A stretch of 39,191 nt of DNA from Eubacteriales bacterium. Lineage in GTDB: Bacteria > Bacillota > Clostridia > Christensenellales > CAG-138. The notes under the pieces were generated by a model. It was not told where the DNA came from, searched no databases, and saw only the letters and a program-made list of their open reading frames with translations. The position numbers and the translations under genes are program-made. The stretch is taken from assembly GCA_021372675.1 (NCBI GenBank), contig JAJFTZ010000020.1, positions 1-39,191 of the forward strand, in the 5' to 3' direction. Below, piece by piece: positions 1-7,987 of this stretch (the stretch's first letter is position 1; the number at the start of each line of letters is the position of its first letter).

Positions 1-94
1 CGCCGATCACGATAGGCGCTTCCGCCGCGATCGTGGATACGGGCTGCGCCAGCATGAGGATGGCGATGAGGAGACCCAATACCTTCTTTAACAT
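1..94 (-). CDS. Secreted protein, N-terminus only (cut by window edge)
   Basis: Only the first 31 codons lie in the window. The protein begins MLKKVLGLLIAILMLAQPVS, that is, two lysines, a hydrophobic core and a small-residue stretch ending TIAAEA, which is a classic Sec signal peptide with likely cleavage after residue 24 or so. The mature start reads APIVIG. This resembles the beginning of periplasmic/extracellular ligand-binding proteins, but six residues are too few to assign a family. The ATG at 94 is preceded by a GGAGAGG ribosome binding site about 5 nt upstream. There is no lipobox cysteine in the visible part. It is separated from the alpha-glucosidase gene by a hairpin at 219-242, so it probably forms its own transcription unit. 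Confidence 0.7.
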   Translation of the reverse strand, partial: MLKKVLGLLIAILMLAQPVSTIAAEAPIVIG

Positions 95-438
95 TTTCTT
101 CCTCTCCTTTATAAATCAACAAACGTGTAATGAGCATGTAAGCCTTGCGGCTGCGGCGCGGAGGCTGTTAGGCGATACGCCCTTTTCACCATCCGACAAT
201 GGTAGTAACAAAAGCATAAACCGCGCCGGTTACGGCGCGGTTACATTTCAATAATTTTTCTGCATTATTTATAACTTTAAAGCGATTTTTGCAGAAGATT
301 CACAAACGGACAGGCACACTTTTGCGTAAGGCTTGCAGGGTGCAAGAAAAGATTCTTCCCTTCGTCCGGGATGACGGAAAAGGAGCGGTTTCGCTTTTGT
401 AAAACCCGCTTAACGGCGGCGCGGCAAAACCGCACGCC
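95..438. other. Intergenic stretch between secreted-protein gene and alpha-glucosidase gene
   Basis: No convincing gene is visible. It holds the ribosome binding site of the secreted-protein gene (near 100-107) and a perfect 9-bp inverted repeat at 219-242. Most of 243-438 is AT-richer and shows nothing I can name. Confidence 0.6.
219..242 (-). terminator. Hairpin, likely terminator of the uppP-hydrolase-GH13 operon
   Basis: The arms AACCGCGCC (219-227) and GGCGCGGTT (234-242) are exact reverse complements around a 6-nt loop. On the minus strand the hairpin is followed by TTTATGCTTTTG, a broken U tract. It lies about 200 nt past the stop of the minus-strand alpha-glucosidase gene. Confidence 0.5.
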
Positions 439-2100
439 TCACCTGAGCTTGAACACCGCGCCCTCGAAGGGGGCGAGGCGCAAAGAAGCGGCGTATTCGC
501 GCGCGCCGTGCGTGCCTAAAAGGCATGTTCCTTCCGCCTCGGGCAGGCGCGCGGCCGCCGCTTTGCCCGTGAGGTTGATCGCGATAAGCAGGGTTTCCGT
601 TTCGTCCGCGCGGGTGTAGGCGACCACGCGCTTATTTTCAAAATCCACCGGCGCGTAGGTGCCGTAGGTGAGTACATCGTGCGCCTTACGGAGCGCCACG
701 GCCTTTTTATAAAAGTCCGCAACCCCGCCCGGGCGGGATTCCGCCGCCAGGTTGACCTCCATATAATTGGGGTTCACCTTGAGCCACGGCGTGCCCGCCG
801 TGAAGCCCGCGTTTTTTTCGGCGTTCCATTGCACGGGCGTGCGGGCGTTGTCGCGCGTCATATTTTGTATTACGCGGCGGGCAATTATTTTAGGCAAATG
901 CATCATGCTCTGCAAGAGCGAATAGGTGTTGATCGCCTCGTAATCCTTCCATTCGCTCTCCCCGAGGCGGCAGTTGGTCATGCCGATCTCCTCGCCCTGG
1001 TAGATAAAAGGCGTGCCGCGTAAAGTGAGGTTCAAAAGGCCGAGCGCCTTCGCGCTTTCGCGGCGGAAACGCTTATCGTCGCCGAAGCGGGAGACCTGGC
1101 GCGGCTGGTCGTGGTTGGAAAGGTAGTTGCCCACCCAACCGCCGTCTTCCTGCATGGCGCGCTGCCACGCATCGATTGTGCGCTTAAAGTCGCTTATGCT
1201 CCAGCGGTAAAATTTGCGAAAGTCGAACTTGCCAAGCTCCCCGCAGCCTAAAAGCGCGAGGTCGAACTGGAACATCATCTCGAGCTCTTTGTTTTCGGGC
1301 TTGGTGTAGCGTATCACCGAAGCTTGCCCCGTCATGGCGCCTTCGCCCACGGTAAAGCAGGCGTAAGGCTCGAGCACCTCGCGGTGCATCTCCTTCAAAA
1401 AATCGTGCACGCCCTCGAGGTCGCAAATAAGCTCGCCGGGGAACTGCAAACCCTTTTTTTCGGGGTCCTTGTCCGGGAAATCCGCGGGCTTTTTGATGGT
1501 GTTGATCACATCCATGCGGAAGCCCTTCACGCCCTTATCGAGCCAGAAGCGCATCATGTCGTAAACGTCTTTTCGAAGATCGTCGTTTTCCCAGTTAAGG
1601 TCGCATTGGTGGGGCGTGAAGGTGGTAAGGTAGTATTCGCCGCTTTTTTCATCCTTCTGCCACGCGCTGCCGCCGAAGAACGACATCCAGTTGTTGGGCG
1701 CTTTGCCGTCTTTGCCGGGACGGAAAATGTAATAATCGCGGTATTTGGAGGACTTATCCTGAAGCGCCGCCTGAAACCACGCGTGTTGGTCGGACGTGTG
1801 GTTGGCCACGAGGTCCATCACGAGGCCGATGCCGTGCGCCTCGGCCTCGCTCAAGAGCGCGTCGAAATCCGCCATTGTGCCGAAATCGGGGTGGATGGCG
1901 TAATAGTCGGAAATGTCGTAGCCGTAATCCGTATCCGGCGAGGCGTACACGGGCGAAAGCCATAATAGGTCTACGCCGAGGTTTTGCAGATGGTCGAGCT
2001 TCGAGCGTATGCCGTTGAGGTCGCCTATGCCGTCGCCGTTCGAATCGCAGAACGAGCGCGGCCAAATTTGGTATACGATGCTCTTTTTATGGCCGGTCAT
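439..2100 (-). CDS. GH13 alpha-glucosidase (oligo-1,6-glucosidase type)
   Basis: Intracellular glycoside hydrolase family 13 enzyme of 553 residues, the usual length for oligo-1,6-glucosidases and trehalose-6-phosphate hydrolases; it has no signal peptide. It opens with the family's typical YQIWPRSFCDSNGDGIGDL. The four conserved GH13 regions are visible: DLVANH (about 96-101), GFRMDVIN with nucleophile Asp197, VGEG with acid/base Glu253, and NHD with transition-state Asp331. A valine directly after the nucleophile is associated in this family with alpha-1,6 specificity, so isomaltose-type oligosaccharides are the likely substrate; trehalose-6-phosphate hydrolase is the main alternative. The start at 2100 is chosen because homology begins there and its ATG overlaps the TGA of the upstream hydrolase by 4 nt; the longer open frame upstream is unlike the family. 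Confidence 0.9.
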   Translation of the reverse strand: MTGHKKSIVYQIWPRSFCDSNGDGIGDLNGIRSKLDHLQNLGVDLLWLSPVYASPDTDYGYDISDYYAIHPDFGTMADFDALLSEAEAHGIGLVMDLVANHTSDQHAWFQAALQDKSSKYRDYYIFRPGKDGKAPNNWMSFFGGSAWQKDEKSGEYYLTTFTPHQCDLNWENDDLRKDVYDMMRFWLDKGVKGFRMDVINTIKKPADFPDKDPEKKGLQFPGELICDLEGVHDFLKEMHREVLEPYACFTVGEGAMTGQASVIRYTKPENKELEMMFQFDLALLGCGELGKFDFRKFYRWSISDFKRTIDAWQRAMQEDGGWVGNYLSNHDQPRQVSRFGDDKRFRRESAKALGLLNLTLRGTPFIYQGEEIGMTNCRLGESEWKDYEAINTYSLLQSMMHLPKIIARRVIQNMTRDNARTPVQWNAEKNAGFTAGTPWLKVNPNYMEVNLAAESRPGGVADFYKKAVALRKAHDVLTYGTYAPVDFENKRVVAYTRADETETLLIAINLTGKAAAARLPEAEGTCLLGTHGAREYAASLRLAPFEGAVFKLR

Positions 2101-2879
2101 GGCTTGTTTCCTCCTTCGTCGGTCGCGCAAAACGGTAATAGGAGCGCGCTGAAATGCTCCAGCATGGCGCTGAATTCCGCCTCGTCGTAATAGTAGTGCA
2201 TGGATTTTTTCATAAGCCGCACTTGAATGCGCGGGTTTTTTTGAAGATACGCGCAGGACTTTAGGGAGACGAGCTCGTCTTTGCCGGATTGAAAAGCGAC
2301 CGTTTCCGGCAAAAGCGCGCTTACGGCGCCCCGCGCGCGCCGCGCCTCCCGAAAAAGCTCGAGAAAACGCGGGGCACACGCGGCGTATTCGTATAGCTTT
2401 TCCGCGGGCGCTATGCTTGAGGCCGCCTTTGCCGCAAGGGCCGCCTTGTCGCCGGGGCCGATGCGGTTTCTTACAACCTTGAGCGAGGTCAGCATAGCCG
2501 CCGGCTTCACGGCGATCTTTAAAGGAACCGCGATCAGAAAAAGCAGCCTGATCTTATCCGCAAAACGATGCGAGGCGTTTATGGCGAGAAGCGCGCCCAA
2601 GGAATGCGCCGCGATTACGATGTTTTCATAGCGCGCCGAGAGGCGGTCAAGCGTTGAAAGCACCGTTTTTTCCCATAGGGAAGCGGAGCTTTCGCGAAAC
2701 GCCCGAACCGTTCCCCCGTGGCCGTCGAGCAAAATGTTGTAGACAGAAATTTGCTCCGGCACCCTTTTCACGAAATCCGCAAAGTGGTTGGGGCTGCCGA
2801 ATATGCCGTGGATGAAAAGCACCGCGGTTTTAGCCTGCGGCGCCTCCCGCACATACGCCTTGTGGATGGAAGCTTCCAT
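2097..2879 (-). CDS. Alpha/beta-hydrolase (esterase/lipase-like)
   Basis: A 260-residue cytoplasmic alpha/beta-hydrolase-fold protein. The oxyanion-hole motif FIHGIFG lies near residue 23, the nucleophile elbow AHSLGA near residue 92, a charge-relay Asp is probably in SGKDEL, and the catalytic His in SMHYYY near the C-terminus. This layout is that of carboxylesterases/monoacylglycerol lipases. The substrate cannot be read from sequence. It follows uppP by 6 nt, with an AAAGGA ribosome binding site inside the gap, and overlaps the alpha-glucosidase by 4 nt, so it is the middle gene of a three-gene operon. Co-transcription with uppP may hint at lipid or envelope work, but the glucosidase argues for a mixed operon. 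Confidence 0.8.
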   Translation of the reverse strand: MEASIHKAYVREAPQAKTAVLFIHGIFGSPNHFADFVKRVPEQISVYNILLDGHGGTVRAFRESSASLWEKTVLSTLDRLSARYENIVIAAHSLGALLAINASHRFADKIRLLFLIAVPLKIAVKPAAMLTSLKVVRNRIGPGDKAALAAKAASSIAPAEKLYEYAACAPRFLELFREARRARGAVSALLPETVAFQSGKDELVSLKSCAYLQKNPRIQVRLMKKSMHYYYDEAEFSAMLEHFSALLLPFCATDEGGNKP

Positions 2880-2885
2880 ATTCCT

Positions 2886-3692
2886 TTAAAACGGGCTCGC
2901 GAAGAACACGTGAAAAACAAGCTGATCCAAAATTACGAGCGCGCCGAGCGCCGCCACGTACCACGCGAAGCCCAAAAGGCTTTTTTTCACGATGATCCGA
3001 AGCATCAGGCGTACGGCGAAATAGCCGCTCACCGCCGCCACGAGCATACCTAAGAGGATGGCGGGCCAAGGCTCGTTTTTTAAGCCCGTTTCGATTACGC
3101 CGGGGAGCTGCAGCACAACGGAGCCCAGGATGGCCGGGATGGAGAGCAAAAACGAAAACTCCGCGGCGTCCTTCTTTTTAAGCCCGAAGAAGCGGCTGCC
3201 CGCGATGGTCGCGCCCGAGCGGGACACGGCGGGCAAAATGGATACGGCCTGCAATAGGCCCACGCCCGCGGCCTGCGGGTACGTCATTTTTTCTATGGTC
3301 TTTTTGCCGTGCGCGAGTTTTTCGGTAAAGAACAGGATTGCCGCCGTGATCAAAAACTCCAAGCCCAAAGTCGCACCGCCGAACGACGCCTCGATGGGCT
3401 TGCGAAATAAAAGCGTGAGCGCCACCGTCACCGCCGTGGCGGCGAGGAGAAGCCCCACCTTTTTTTGTAGGGGGTGGCGGAGCATAGCCCAGATTTCTTT
3501 GTAAAACACGGCGAACACCGCTGCGAGCGTGCCCAGGTGCAGCATCGTATCGAAAAACAGCGAGCCCTGCGTATCCATACCGAGGAGCTTCTGCATTAAA
3601 ACCAGATGCCCCGAGCTGGAAACGGGCAAAAATTCCGTGAGCCCCTGCACGAGCCCCAAAAGCATGGCGTACCAAACGGACAAAATCATCAC
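2886..3692 (-). CDS. uppP: Undecaprenyl-diphosphatase UppP (BacA family)
   Basis: Integral membrane phosphatase that recycles undecaprenyl diphosphate to the monophosphate lipid carrier for peptidoglycan and other surface polymers; members can give bacitracin tolerance. The protein is about 268 residues, the normal length. Both signature motifs are present: EFLPVSSSGH near residue 20 and PAVSRSGAT near residue 153, along with about eight hydrophobic segments. Translation starts at the GTG at 3692 or the ATG directly after it at 3689; both are in frame. A promoter ends only about ten bases upstream, so the 5-prime untranslated region should be nearly absent. First gene of an operon with the esterase and GH13 genes. 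Confidence 0.95.
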   Translation of the reverse strand: MMILSVWYAMLLGLVQGLTEFLPVSSSGHLVLMQKLLGMDTQGSLFFDTMLHLGTLAAVFAVFYKEIWAMLRHPLQKKVGLLLAATAVTVALTLLFRKPIEASFGGATLGLEFLITAAILFFTEKLAHGKKTIEKMTYPQAAGVGLLQAVSILPAVSRSGATIAGSRFFGLKKKDAAEFSFLLSIPAILGSVVLQLPGVIETGLKNEPWPAILLGMLVAAVSGYFAVRLMLRIIVKKSLLGFAWYVAALGALVILDQLVFHVFFASPF

Positions 3693-3701
3693 CTCGCTTC
3701 T

Positions 3702-3730
3702 ATTCTATGCGCGTTTTACGCGCCTAGCAA
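3702..3730 (-). promoter_or_regulatory. uppP promoter with palindrome in the spacer
   Basis: On the minus strand, -35 TTGCTA (3730-3725), a 17-nt spacer and -10 TAGAAT (3707-3702). The spacer holds a perfect inverted repeat, GCGCGT-TTT-ACGCGC, at 3709-3723, placed where a repressor would block RNA polymerase. The expected start of transcription is near 3695, 3-6 nt before the start codon. Confidence 0.6.
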
Positions 3731-3862
3731 GAGCCATTCTGCCGCGCCGCCCTATTACATGTTCTTCGAATATGTATGTAAATTTATGATAACAATATCA
3801 AAAATCATACATAATGTTACAAGTAGTTTTCAAAAAATACAGACTTTGTCTAAGAAAAAATG

Positions 3863-3892
3863 TTGAAGGGCCTCCAAGGTTTACGTTATACT
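3863..3892 (+). promoter_or_regulatory. Promoter of the DUF1538-PII operon
   Basis: -35 TTGAAG (3863-3868), 18-nt spacer, -10 TATACT (3887-3892). The ATG at 3899 begins 7 nt after the -10 element, which is the expected transcription start itself. Confidence 0.6.
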
Positions 3893-3898
3893 ATTTAT

Positions 3899-5671
3899 AT
3901 GAAGTTTTTCAACACGCTCAAGGAGGTTTTTCTATCCTCTCTGCCGCTTGCGGCCATCATCCTTTTGGTGTGCGGCTTTATAGCGCCTATGGAGAGCGCA
4001 TCCGATTATATTCGGCTTGTGATAGGCTATTTCGGCGTGGTCTTCGGGCAGGCGCTCTTTTTGGGCGGGCTCGACCACAGCATCCTCCCCATCGGCAAGC
4101 TGGTGGGAAGCTCGCTTGTCAAACTTAAAAAAGTGGTGTTCATCATCTTTTTCGGCGTTGTATTCGGCCTCGTGGCGACCGTGGCCGAGCCCGCGCTCGC
4201 CGTGCTCGCCAAGCAGACCCACATGGTGATGGAAGGCGTGAACGAAACGGCGTTCGTATGGGTGATGAGCGCGGGAATCGGCATTTTTGTGGGCTTCGCG
4301 CTGTTTCGCATCATTAGGGACCTCAACATCAAGCTCGTTTTTGCGGCGCTCTACCTCGTGGTGTTCCTCGTGGTGATCTTCGTGCCGGAGCAGTTCATTG
4401 CCCTCGCGTTTGACGGCAGCGGCGCCACCACGGGCGATATTTCCGTGCCCTTTATCCTGGCGCTCGGGTTAGGCGTTTCCGCCACCATGTCCAAGCACAA
4501 AACCAACGACGATATTTTCGGCATCATCGGCCTCGCCTCCGTGGGCCCCATCCTCGCGCTTTTCGTTTACGGCATTCTCCTAAAGGCGTCCTACGGCGGC
4601 GAATTCCCGCCCGCGGGCGTTTACGACCCCGGCGCGGCCGATAATGTAAGGCAGATCATAAGCGCTAACCTCGGCGGCGTGGCGCTCGCGCTCGTGCCCG
4701 TGGTCGCCGTGTTTTTGCCGTTTCAGCTTTTCATCATCAAGCTTTCCAAAAAGGAATTCATCGAGGTGCTTTTAGGCTCCGTGGCCGTTTATGTGGGGCT
4801 TCTTATCTTTCTTTCGGGAATCGACTTCGGCTTCGCGTTTGCGGGCAAATACATCGGCGAGGTATTTTTGGACGCCTCCCGCCCGGGGTGGTTCCGGTAC
4901 CTGCTGCTCGCGATAAGCTTCGTCCTCGGCATGGCCATCACGCTTTCCGAGCCCGCCGTGATGGTGCTGGGCGACCAGCTCGAGGCGATCACCAACGGCC
5001 ACATCAAAAAGATGACCATACGCCTCACCCTTGCCATAGGCATAGGGTTCGCGTCGCTTTTAGCGATGGTGAAAATACTCACGGGGATCAACATACTCTA
5101 CTTCCTCGTGCCGCTCTACGCGATCGCGCTTTTGATGATGCCGTTTACGTCAAAGCTCTTCGTGGGGCTGGCGTTCGACTCGGGCGGCGTTACGGGCGGC
5201 GCGCTGACCTCCGCGTTTTTGACGCCGCTCACGCTTGGCGCCGCGCAGGCCGTCGCGGGCGGCGCGGACGGCGCGCAGTCGGTTTTGACGAACGGCTTCG
5301 GCATTATCGCGTTTATTTCCGTAACCCCCTTGATTACCGTGCAGGCTTTGGGTATAATCTATGACGTTCGGCGGAAGAGGGCTGAGAAGCAGCTTCGGGA
5401 AGCCGAACTTCTTGAGTTTGTGGAGCTTCAATCCCTTGCCGAGCACAGCGACGAGGACAGCGACGAGGTGACGTCGCCGGAGTCCGCGAACGCGCCGGAT
5501 ACGGCGGACGCGGTAGAAACGGCTGCGGACGGGGCGGAAGACGCACCCGAAGCGGAAAACCGCGAAGGCGGCGACGGCGAAAGCGGAGAGCCCTGCGCGG
5601 CCGAACCGGCCGCCGAGGAACCACCCGACGACCCAACGGTATTTTCGGAGGTATTGAAAGGTGAACTGTAA
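3899..5671 (+). CDS. DUF1538 membrane protein with internal duplication and acidic C-terminal tail
   Basis: A 590-residue polytopic membrane protein of the DUF1538 family, whose substrate is unknown to me. The hydrophobic core (residues 10-490) is a tandem duplication. TVAEPALAVL at 94-103 matches TLSEPAVMVL at 348-357. FDGSGATTGDIS at 171-182 matches FDSGGVTGGALT at 426-437. Both are offset by about 255 residues, as in two-repeat transporters. A charged linker (about 490-515) leads to an acidic Glu/Asp/Ala-rich tail to 590. The start is set at 3899 because the membrane core begins there; an in-frame ATG at 3860 would lie upstream of the promoter's expected transcription start. Its last 11 nt overlap the first PII-like gene, which implies translational coupling and points to PII-type regulation of a transporter. 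Confidence 0.8.
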   Translation: MKFFNTLKEVFLSSLPLAAIILLVCGFIAPMESASDYIRLVIGYFGVVFGQALFLGGLDHSILPIGKLVGSSLVKLKKVVFIIFFGVVFGLVATVAEPALAVLAKQTHMVMEGVNETAFVWVMSAGIGIFVGFALFRIIRDLNIKLVFAALYLVVFLVVIFVPEQFIALAFDGSGATTGDISVPFILALGLGVSATMSKHKTNDDIFGIIGLASVGPILALFVYGILLKASYGGEFPPAGVYDPGAADNVRQIISANLGGVALALVPVVAVFLPFQLFIIKLSKKEFIEVLLGSVAVYVGLLIFLSGIDFGFAFAGKYIGEVFLDASRPGWFRYLLLAISFVLGMAITLSEPAVMVLGDQLEAITNGHIKKMTIRLTLAIGIGFASLLAMVKILTGINILYFLVPLYAIALLMMPFTSKLFVGLAFDSGGVTGGALTSAFLTPLTLGAAQAVAGGADGAQSVLTNGFGIIAFISVTPLITVQALGIIYDVRRKRAEKQLREAELLEFVELQSLAEHSDEDSDEVTSPESANAPDTADAVETAADGAEDAPEAENREGGDGESGEPCAAEPAAEEPPDDPTVFSEVLKGEL

Positions 5672-5978
5672 TCCTTGCGGCGGCATCGTTTTTCTGACGC
5701 TGATCGCCGGAAGAAAGCAAAAAGAAGCGCTTTTGGACGCGCTCACGGAGGCGGGCGGCAAGCTTATTAACGTGATCTACGGCAGGGGCTCCGTAAAAAC
5801 GAGCTATCTTAAGGATATGTTCGGGCTTGTGCCGGAGGAGAACAAGGTGCTCATCACCTGCCTTTTGGCGGGCGATAAAACCGAAGGCGTGTTCGACGTG
5901 CTCGTGAAGAAGTTCCGCTTCGACAGGCCGAACACGGGCGTCGCCTTCACCATCCGTCTGGACCGGCTTTCGGTATGA
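5661..5978 (+). CDS. PII-like signalling protein (first copy)
   Basis: A 105-residue protein that looks like a divergent member of the PII/GlnB superfamily: a single ferredoxin-like fold with beta strands at about 8-14, 35-41 and 63-69, and a C-terminal strand AFTIRLDRL. The region matching the T-loop is short (GRGSVKTSYLKDMFGL) and lacks the uridylylated tyrosine context of GlnB. The GTG start at 5661 lies inside the end of the DUF1538 gene and has GGAGG 9 nt upstream. PII proteins usually bind ATP/ADP and sometimes 2-oxoglutarate and dock on membrane transporters, so its likely partner is the adjoining DUF1538 protein. The assignment rests on size, fold pattern and context rather than strong motifs. 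Confidence 0.6.
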   Translation: MNCNPCGGIVFLTLIAGRKQKEALLDALTEAGGKLINVIYGRGSVKTSYLKDMFGLVPEENKVLITCLLAGDKTEGVFDVLVKKFRFDRPNTGVAFTIRLDRLSV

Positions 5979-5995
5979 AGTAAGGGGAAAATAAA

Positions 5996-6334
5996 ATGGA
6001 AAAAAGCGGAAACATCAAGGCGCTGTTCATCGTTATCAATGCGGGCTTTGCGGAGCAGGCAGTGGAGATCGCCCGCGAGGCGGGCGCGCACGGCGCCACC
6101 ATCATAAACGCGCGCGGCTTCGGCTCCGTCCACAAGTCCATTCTGGGCATTTCCGTGGACACCGAAAAGGAAATGGTTTTAAGCCTCGTGGATAAGGAGA
6201 CCGCCGACAGGGCGATCGCCGCCATCAAGGAAAAGGCGGGCCTCGGCTCCCCCGTGAACGGCATCTGCTTCGTCATGCCCGTGGAGCAGGCGGTGGGCAT
6301 CAATACCATTCCGCAGGAGAAAACAGAGAAATAG
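5996..6334 (+). CDS. PII-like signalling protein (second copy)
   Basis: A 112-residue PII-superfamily protein, clearer than its neighbour. KALFIVINAGFAEQAVEIAR gives the first strand and helix, GATIINARGFG matches the strand leading into the T-loop, and GSPVNGICFVMPVEQAVGI matches the B-loop and last strand of GlnK. The T-loop is shortened. It begins 17 nt after the first copy's stop with an AAGGGG ribosome binding site. The two copies differ in sequence, so they may form mixed trimers or sense different states. Together with DUF1538 this looks like a transporter plus dedicated nucleotide sensors; the ligand is unknown. Confidence 0.7.
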   Translation: MEKSGNIKALFIVINAGFAEQAVEIAREAGAHGATIINARGFGSVHKSILGISVDTEKEMVLSLVDKETADRAIAAIKEKAGLGSPVNGICFVMPVEQAVGINTIPQEKTEK

Positions 6335-6354
6335 GCGTGGAAAGGGGAAGTTTT

Positions 6355-7221
6355 ATGCCTGTCGAAAAGAAAAAAACCGGCCTTTGCTGGAAAGAGGACG
6401 CTCTCACGCTCCTCCTCATCGCCGTGGTCGCGGCGATTCAAGCCGTTGCTATCAACGGCTTCTATGTGCCGCACCACTTCCTTTCGGGCGGCATCACCGG
6501 CGTTGCGCTCTTGGCAGAATATCTGTTCGACCTGCCCTCATGGATCGTGATCGTCGTGCTCAACATACCCGTATGCATCGTGGGCTGGCGCTCCTTAAAC
6601 TTTAAATTCGTGCTTTTCAGCCTCGTTGCGACGGTGCTGTTTTCCGTCGCCCTCGCCCTCACGCACGAGGTGGATTTCGGTATTACGAACCCCATCGTCA
6701 GCGCCCTCGCTGGCGCGGCCGTCGTAGGCGTTACCGCGGCGCCCGTCGTCAAGCGCGACGCGACCATGGGCGGTATGGATGTGATCGCGGCCGTTTTGAG
6801 CCGCAAGTACTCCATCCCCATGGGCACGTTTTCCATCCTCTATAACGTCGTCATCATGGGCGTGCTCGCCGCCGTGAGCGGGCTCGAGCTCGGCCTTATG
6901 TCCATGCTCGCCATGTTCGTTTCCAACACCGCCTTTAACGCCGCGCTCGTGGGCCTCAACCGCACCGTAACGGTGTTCATCATCTCCGACAAATGGGAGG
7001 AGATCGCCCCGCTCGTCATCACCGAGCTCCACCGCGGCGTTACCTACATCCCCGCCGAGGGCGCCTACACCGGCCAGCCGCGCAAGCTCGTGTACGTGAT
7101 TTTGAAAACCTCGCAGCTCGCCGCCGCCAAGCGCATCGTCAAAAGCGTGGACGCGACCGCCCTGTTTTCCATCATCGAGACAAAAGAGGTGCTCGGCCGG
7201 GGCTTCGGCTCGCTGAACTAA
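6355..7221 (+). CDS. YitT family membrane protein (DUF161 + DUF2179)
   Basis: A 288-residue protein with five or six N-terminal membrane segments (about 12-185) carrying the YitT hallmark FYVPHHFLSGGITGVALL, followed by a soluble C-terminal DUF2179 domain (about 200-285, with RGVTYIPAEGAYTG and KLVYVILK). YitT proteins are widespread in Firmicutes; their transport function is not established. The start at 6355 is preferred over a GTG at 6337 because AAAGGGGAAG sits 4 nt upstream and homology starts there. It lies 20 nt after the second PII-like gene, so it is probably co-transcribed with the DUF1538 cluster, although it occurs alone in many genomes. Confidence 0.85.
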   Translation: MPVEKKKTGLCWKEDALTLLLIAVVAAIQAVAINGFYVPHHFLSGGITGVALLAEYLFDLPSWIVIVVLNIPVCIVGWRSLNFKFVLFSLVATVLFSVALALTHEVDFGITNPIVSALAGAAVVGVTAAPVVKRDATMGGMDVIAAVLSRKYSIPMGTFSILYNVVIMGVLAAVSGLELGLMSMLAMFVSNTAFNAALVGLNRTVTVFIISDKWEEIAPLVITELHRGVTYIPAEGAYTGQPRKLVYVILKTSQLAAAKRIVKSVDATALFSIIETKEVLGRGFGSLN

Positions 7222-7232
7222 GGGGGGGAAAC

Positions 7233-7260
7233 GCTTCTTTTCTTTGAAAAGAAAAGAAGC
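7233..7260. repeat. Perfect 12-bp inverted repeat
   Basis: GCTTCTTTTCTT (7233-7244), TGAA loop, AAGAAAAGAAGC (7249-7260). It follows the YitT stop by 11 nt. There is no T tract after it on the plus strand, so it is not a typical intrinsic terminator, although it may end transcription weakly or protect the 3-prime end. Confidence 0.5.
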
Positions 7261-7329
7261 AAAAGAAACTTATGTTGGGGGAAAGTATAGAAAGTCCGTG
7301 CTCCAAAGGCGTGCTGTCACAGAGAACCG

Positions 7330-7358
7330 TTGCGGCGCGCTTTTTGTTTTGCTATGCT
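7330..7358 (+). promoter_or_regulatory. Promoter of the GNAT gene
   Basis: -35 TTGCGG (7330-7335), 17-nt spacer, -10 TATGCT (7353-7358), 37 nt before the ATG at 7396. Confidence 0.5.
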
Positions 7359-7395
7359 CTATAAAGAAAAACACGAATTTGGAAGGAACTTTACG

Positions 7396-7854
7396 ATGAT
7401 ACGGCTTGAACACATCAGCGAGGAAAACTGGGTCGAGGTCGCCCGTTTATCCGTAAGCGAGGAGCAGCAAGCCTTTCTCGACAGGCCCCTCGGCATCCTT
7501 GCAAGAGGTTATGTGTACCGGGCCTGTAATGCCCGTGTGTTCGCCATTGCCAACGGCGACGAAATGGTGGGCGTCGCGTTGGTGCGTGATCTCGACGAAG
7601 AACCCGCATGTTATGATTTGCAGCAGTTTATGATCGACCGGCGTTTTCAGAACAGAGGTTACGGCACACAAGCGCTTCGGCTTATCCTTGCCGCGTTGCG
7701 CGGCGAAGGAAAATACGGTTGCGTTGAAGTGTGCGTGAACAAAAAGGATGATTCCGCGCTTCACCTTTATCGCAAAACGGGCTTTGTCGATACCGGATAC
7801 ATTGACGACAACGCGCCGGATTGCCTGAACTTGATGTATTTTTTTAGTAAATGA
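7396..7854 (+). CDS. GNAT family N-acetyltransferase
   Basis: A 152-residue GNAT enzyme. The acetyl-CoA pyrophosphate-binding motif appears as RRFQNRGYGTQAL (about residues 80-92), followed by the C-terminal ALHLYRKTGFVDTG with the usual tyrosine/GF turn. The diamine/spermidine-acetyltransferase-like opening (HISEENWVEV) suggests a polyamine- or amine-type substrate, but this is not decisive. The ATG at 7396 has GGAAGGAA 7 nt upstream; a longer frame from a TTG at 7330 would begin inside the promoter. It is probably monocistronic, since a separate promoter precedes the next gene. Confidence 0.85.
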   Translation: MIRLEHISEENWVEVARLSVSEEQQAFLDRPLGILARGYVYRACNARVFAIANGDEMVGVALVRDLDEEPACYDLQQFMIDRRFQNRGYGTQALRLILAALRGEGKYGCVEVCVNKKDDSALHLYRKTGFVDTGYIDDNAPDCLNLMYFFSK

Positions 7855-7915
7855 TATCGCGTAAATTCCAAATTGTCGGCAGGTGTTAAAGACGGGCTTT
7901 TTGTTCCGTTTAAAA

Positions 7916-7944
7916 TTGCAAATCCCCGCGTTTTGTCTTATGAT
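7916..7944 (+). promoter_or_regulatory. Promoter of the dipeptidase gene
   Basis: -35 TTGCAA (7916-7921), exact 17-nt spacer, -10 TATGAT (7939-7944), followed by AAGGAGG at 7973-7979 and the start codon at 7988. Confidence 0.65.
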
Positions 7945-7987
7945 AGGGGTAGGAAATTCCCCCACCTTACTTAAGGAGGCTATGTGC

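Noticed and set aside
3860..3898. Upstream ATG that would lengthen the DUF1538 protein by 13 residues
   Set aside because: It lies upstream of the promoter's expected transcription start and the added residues do not look like the family.
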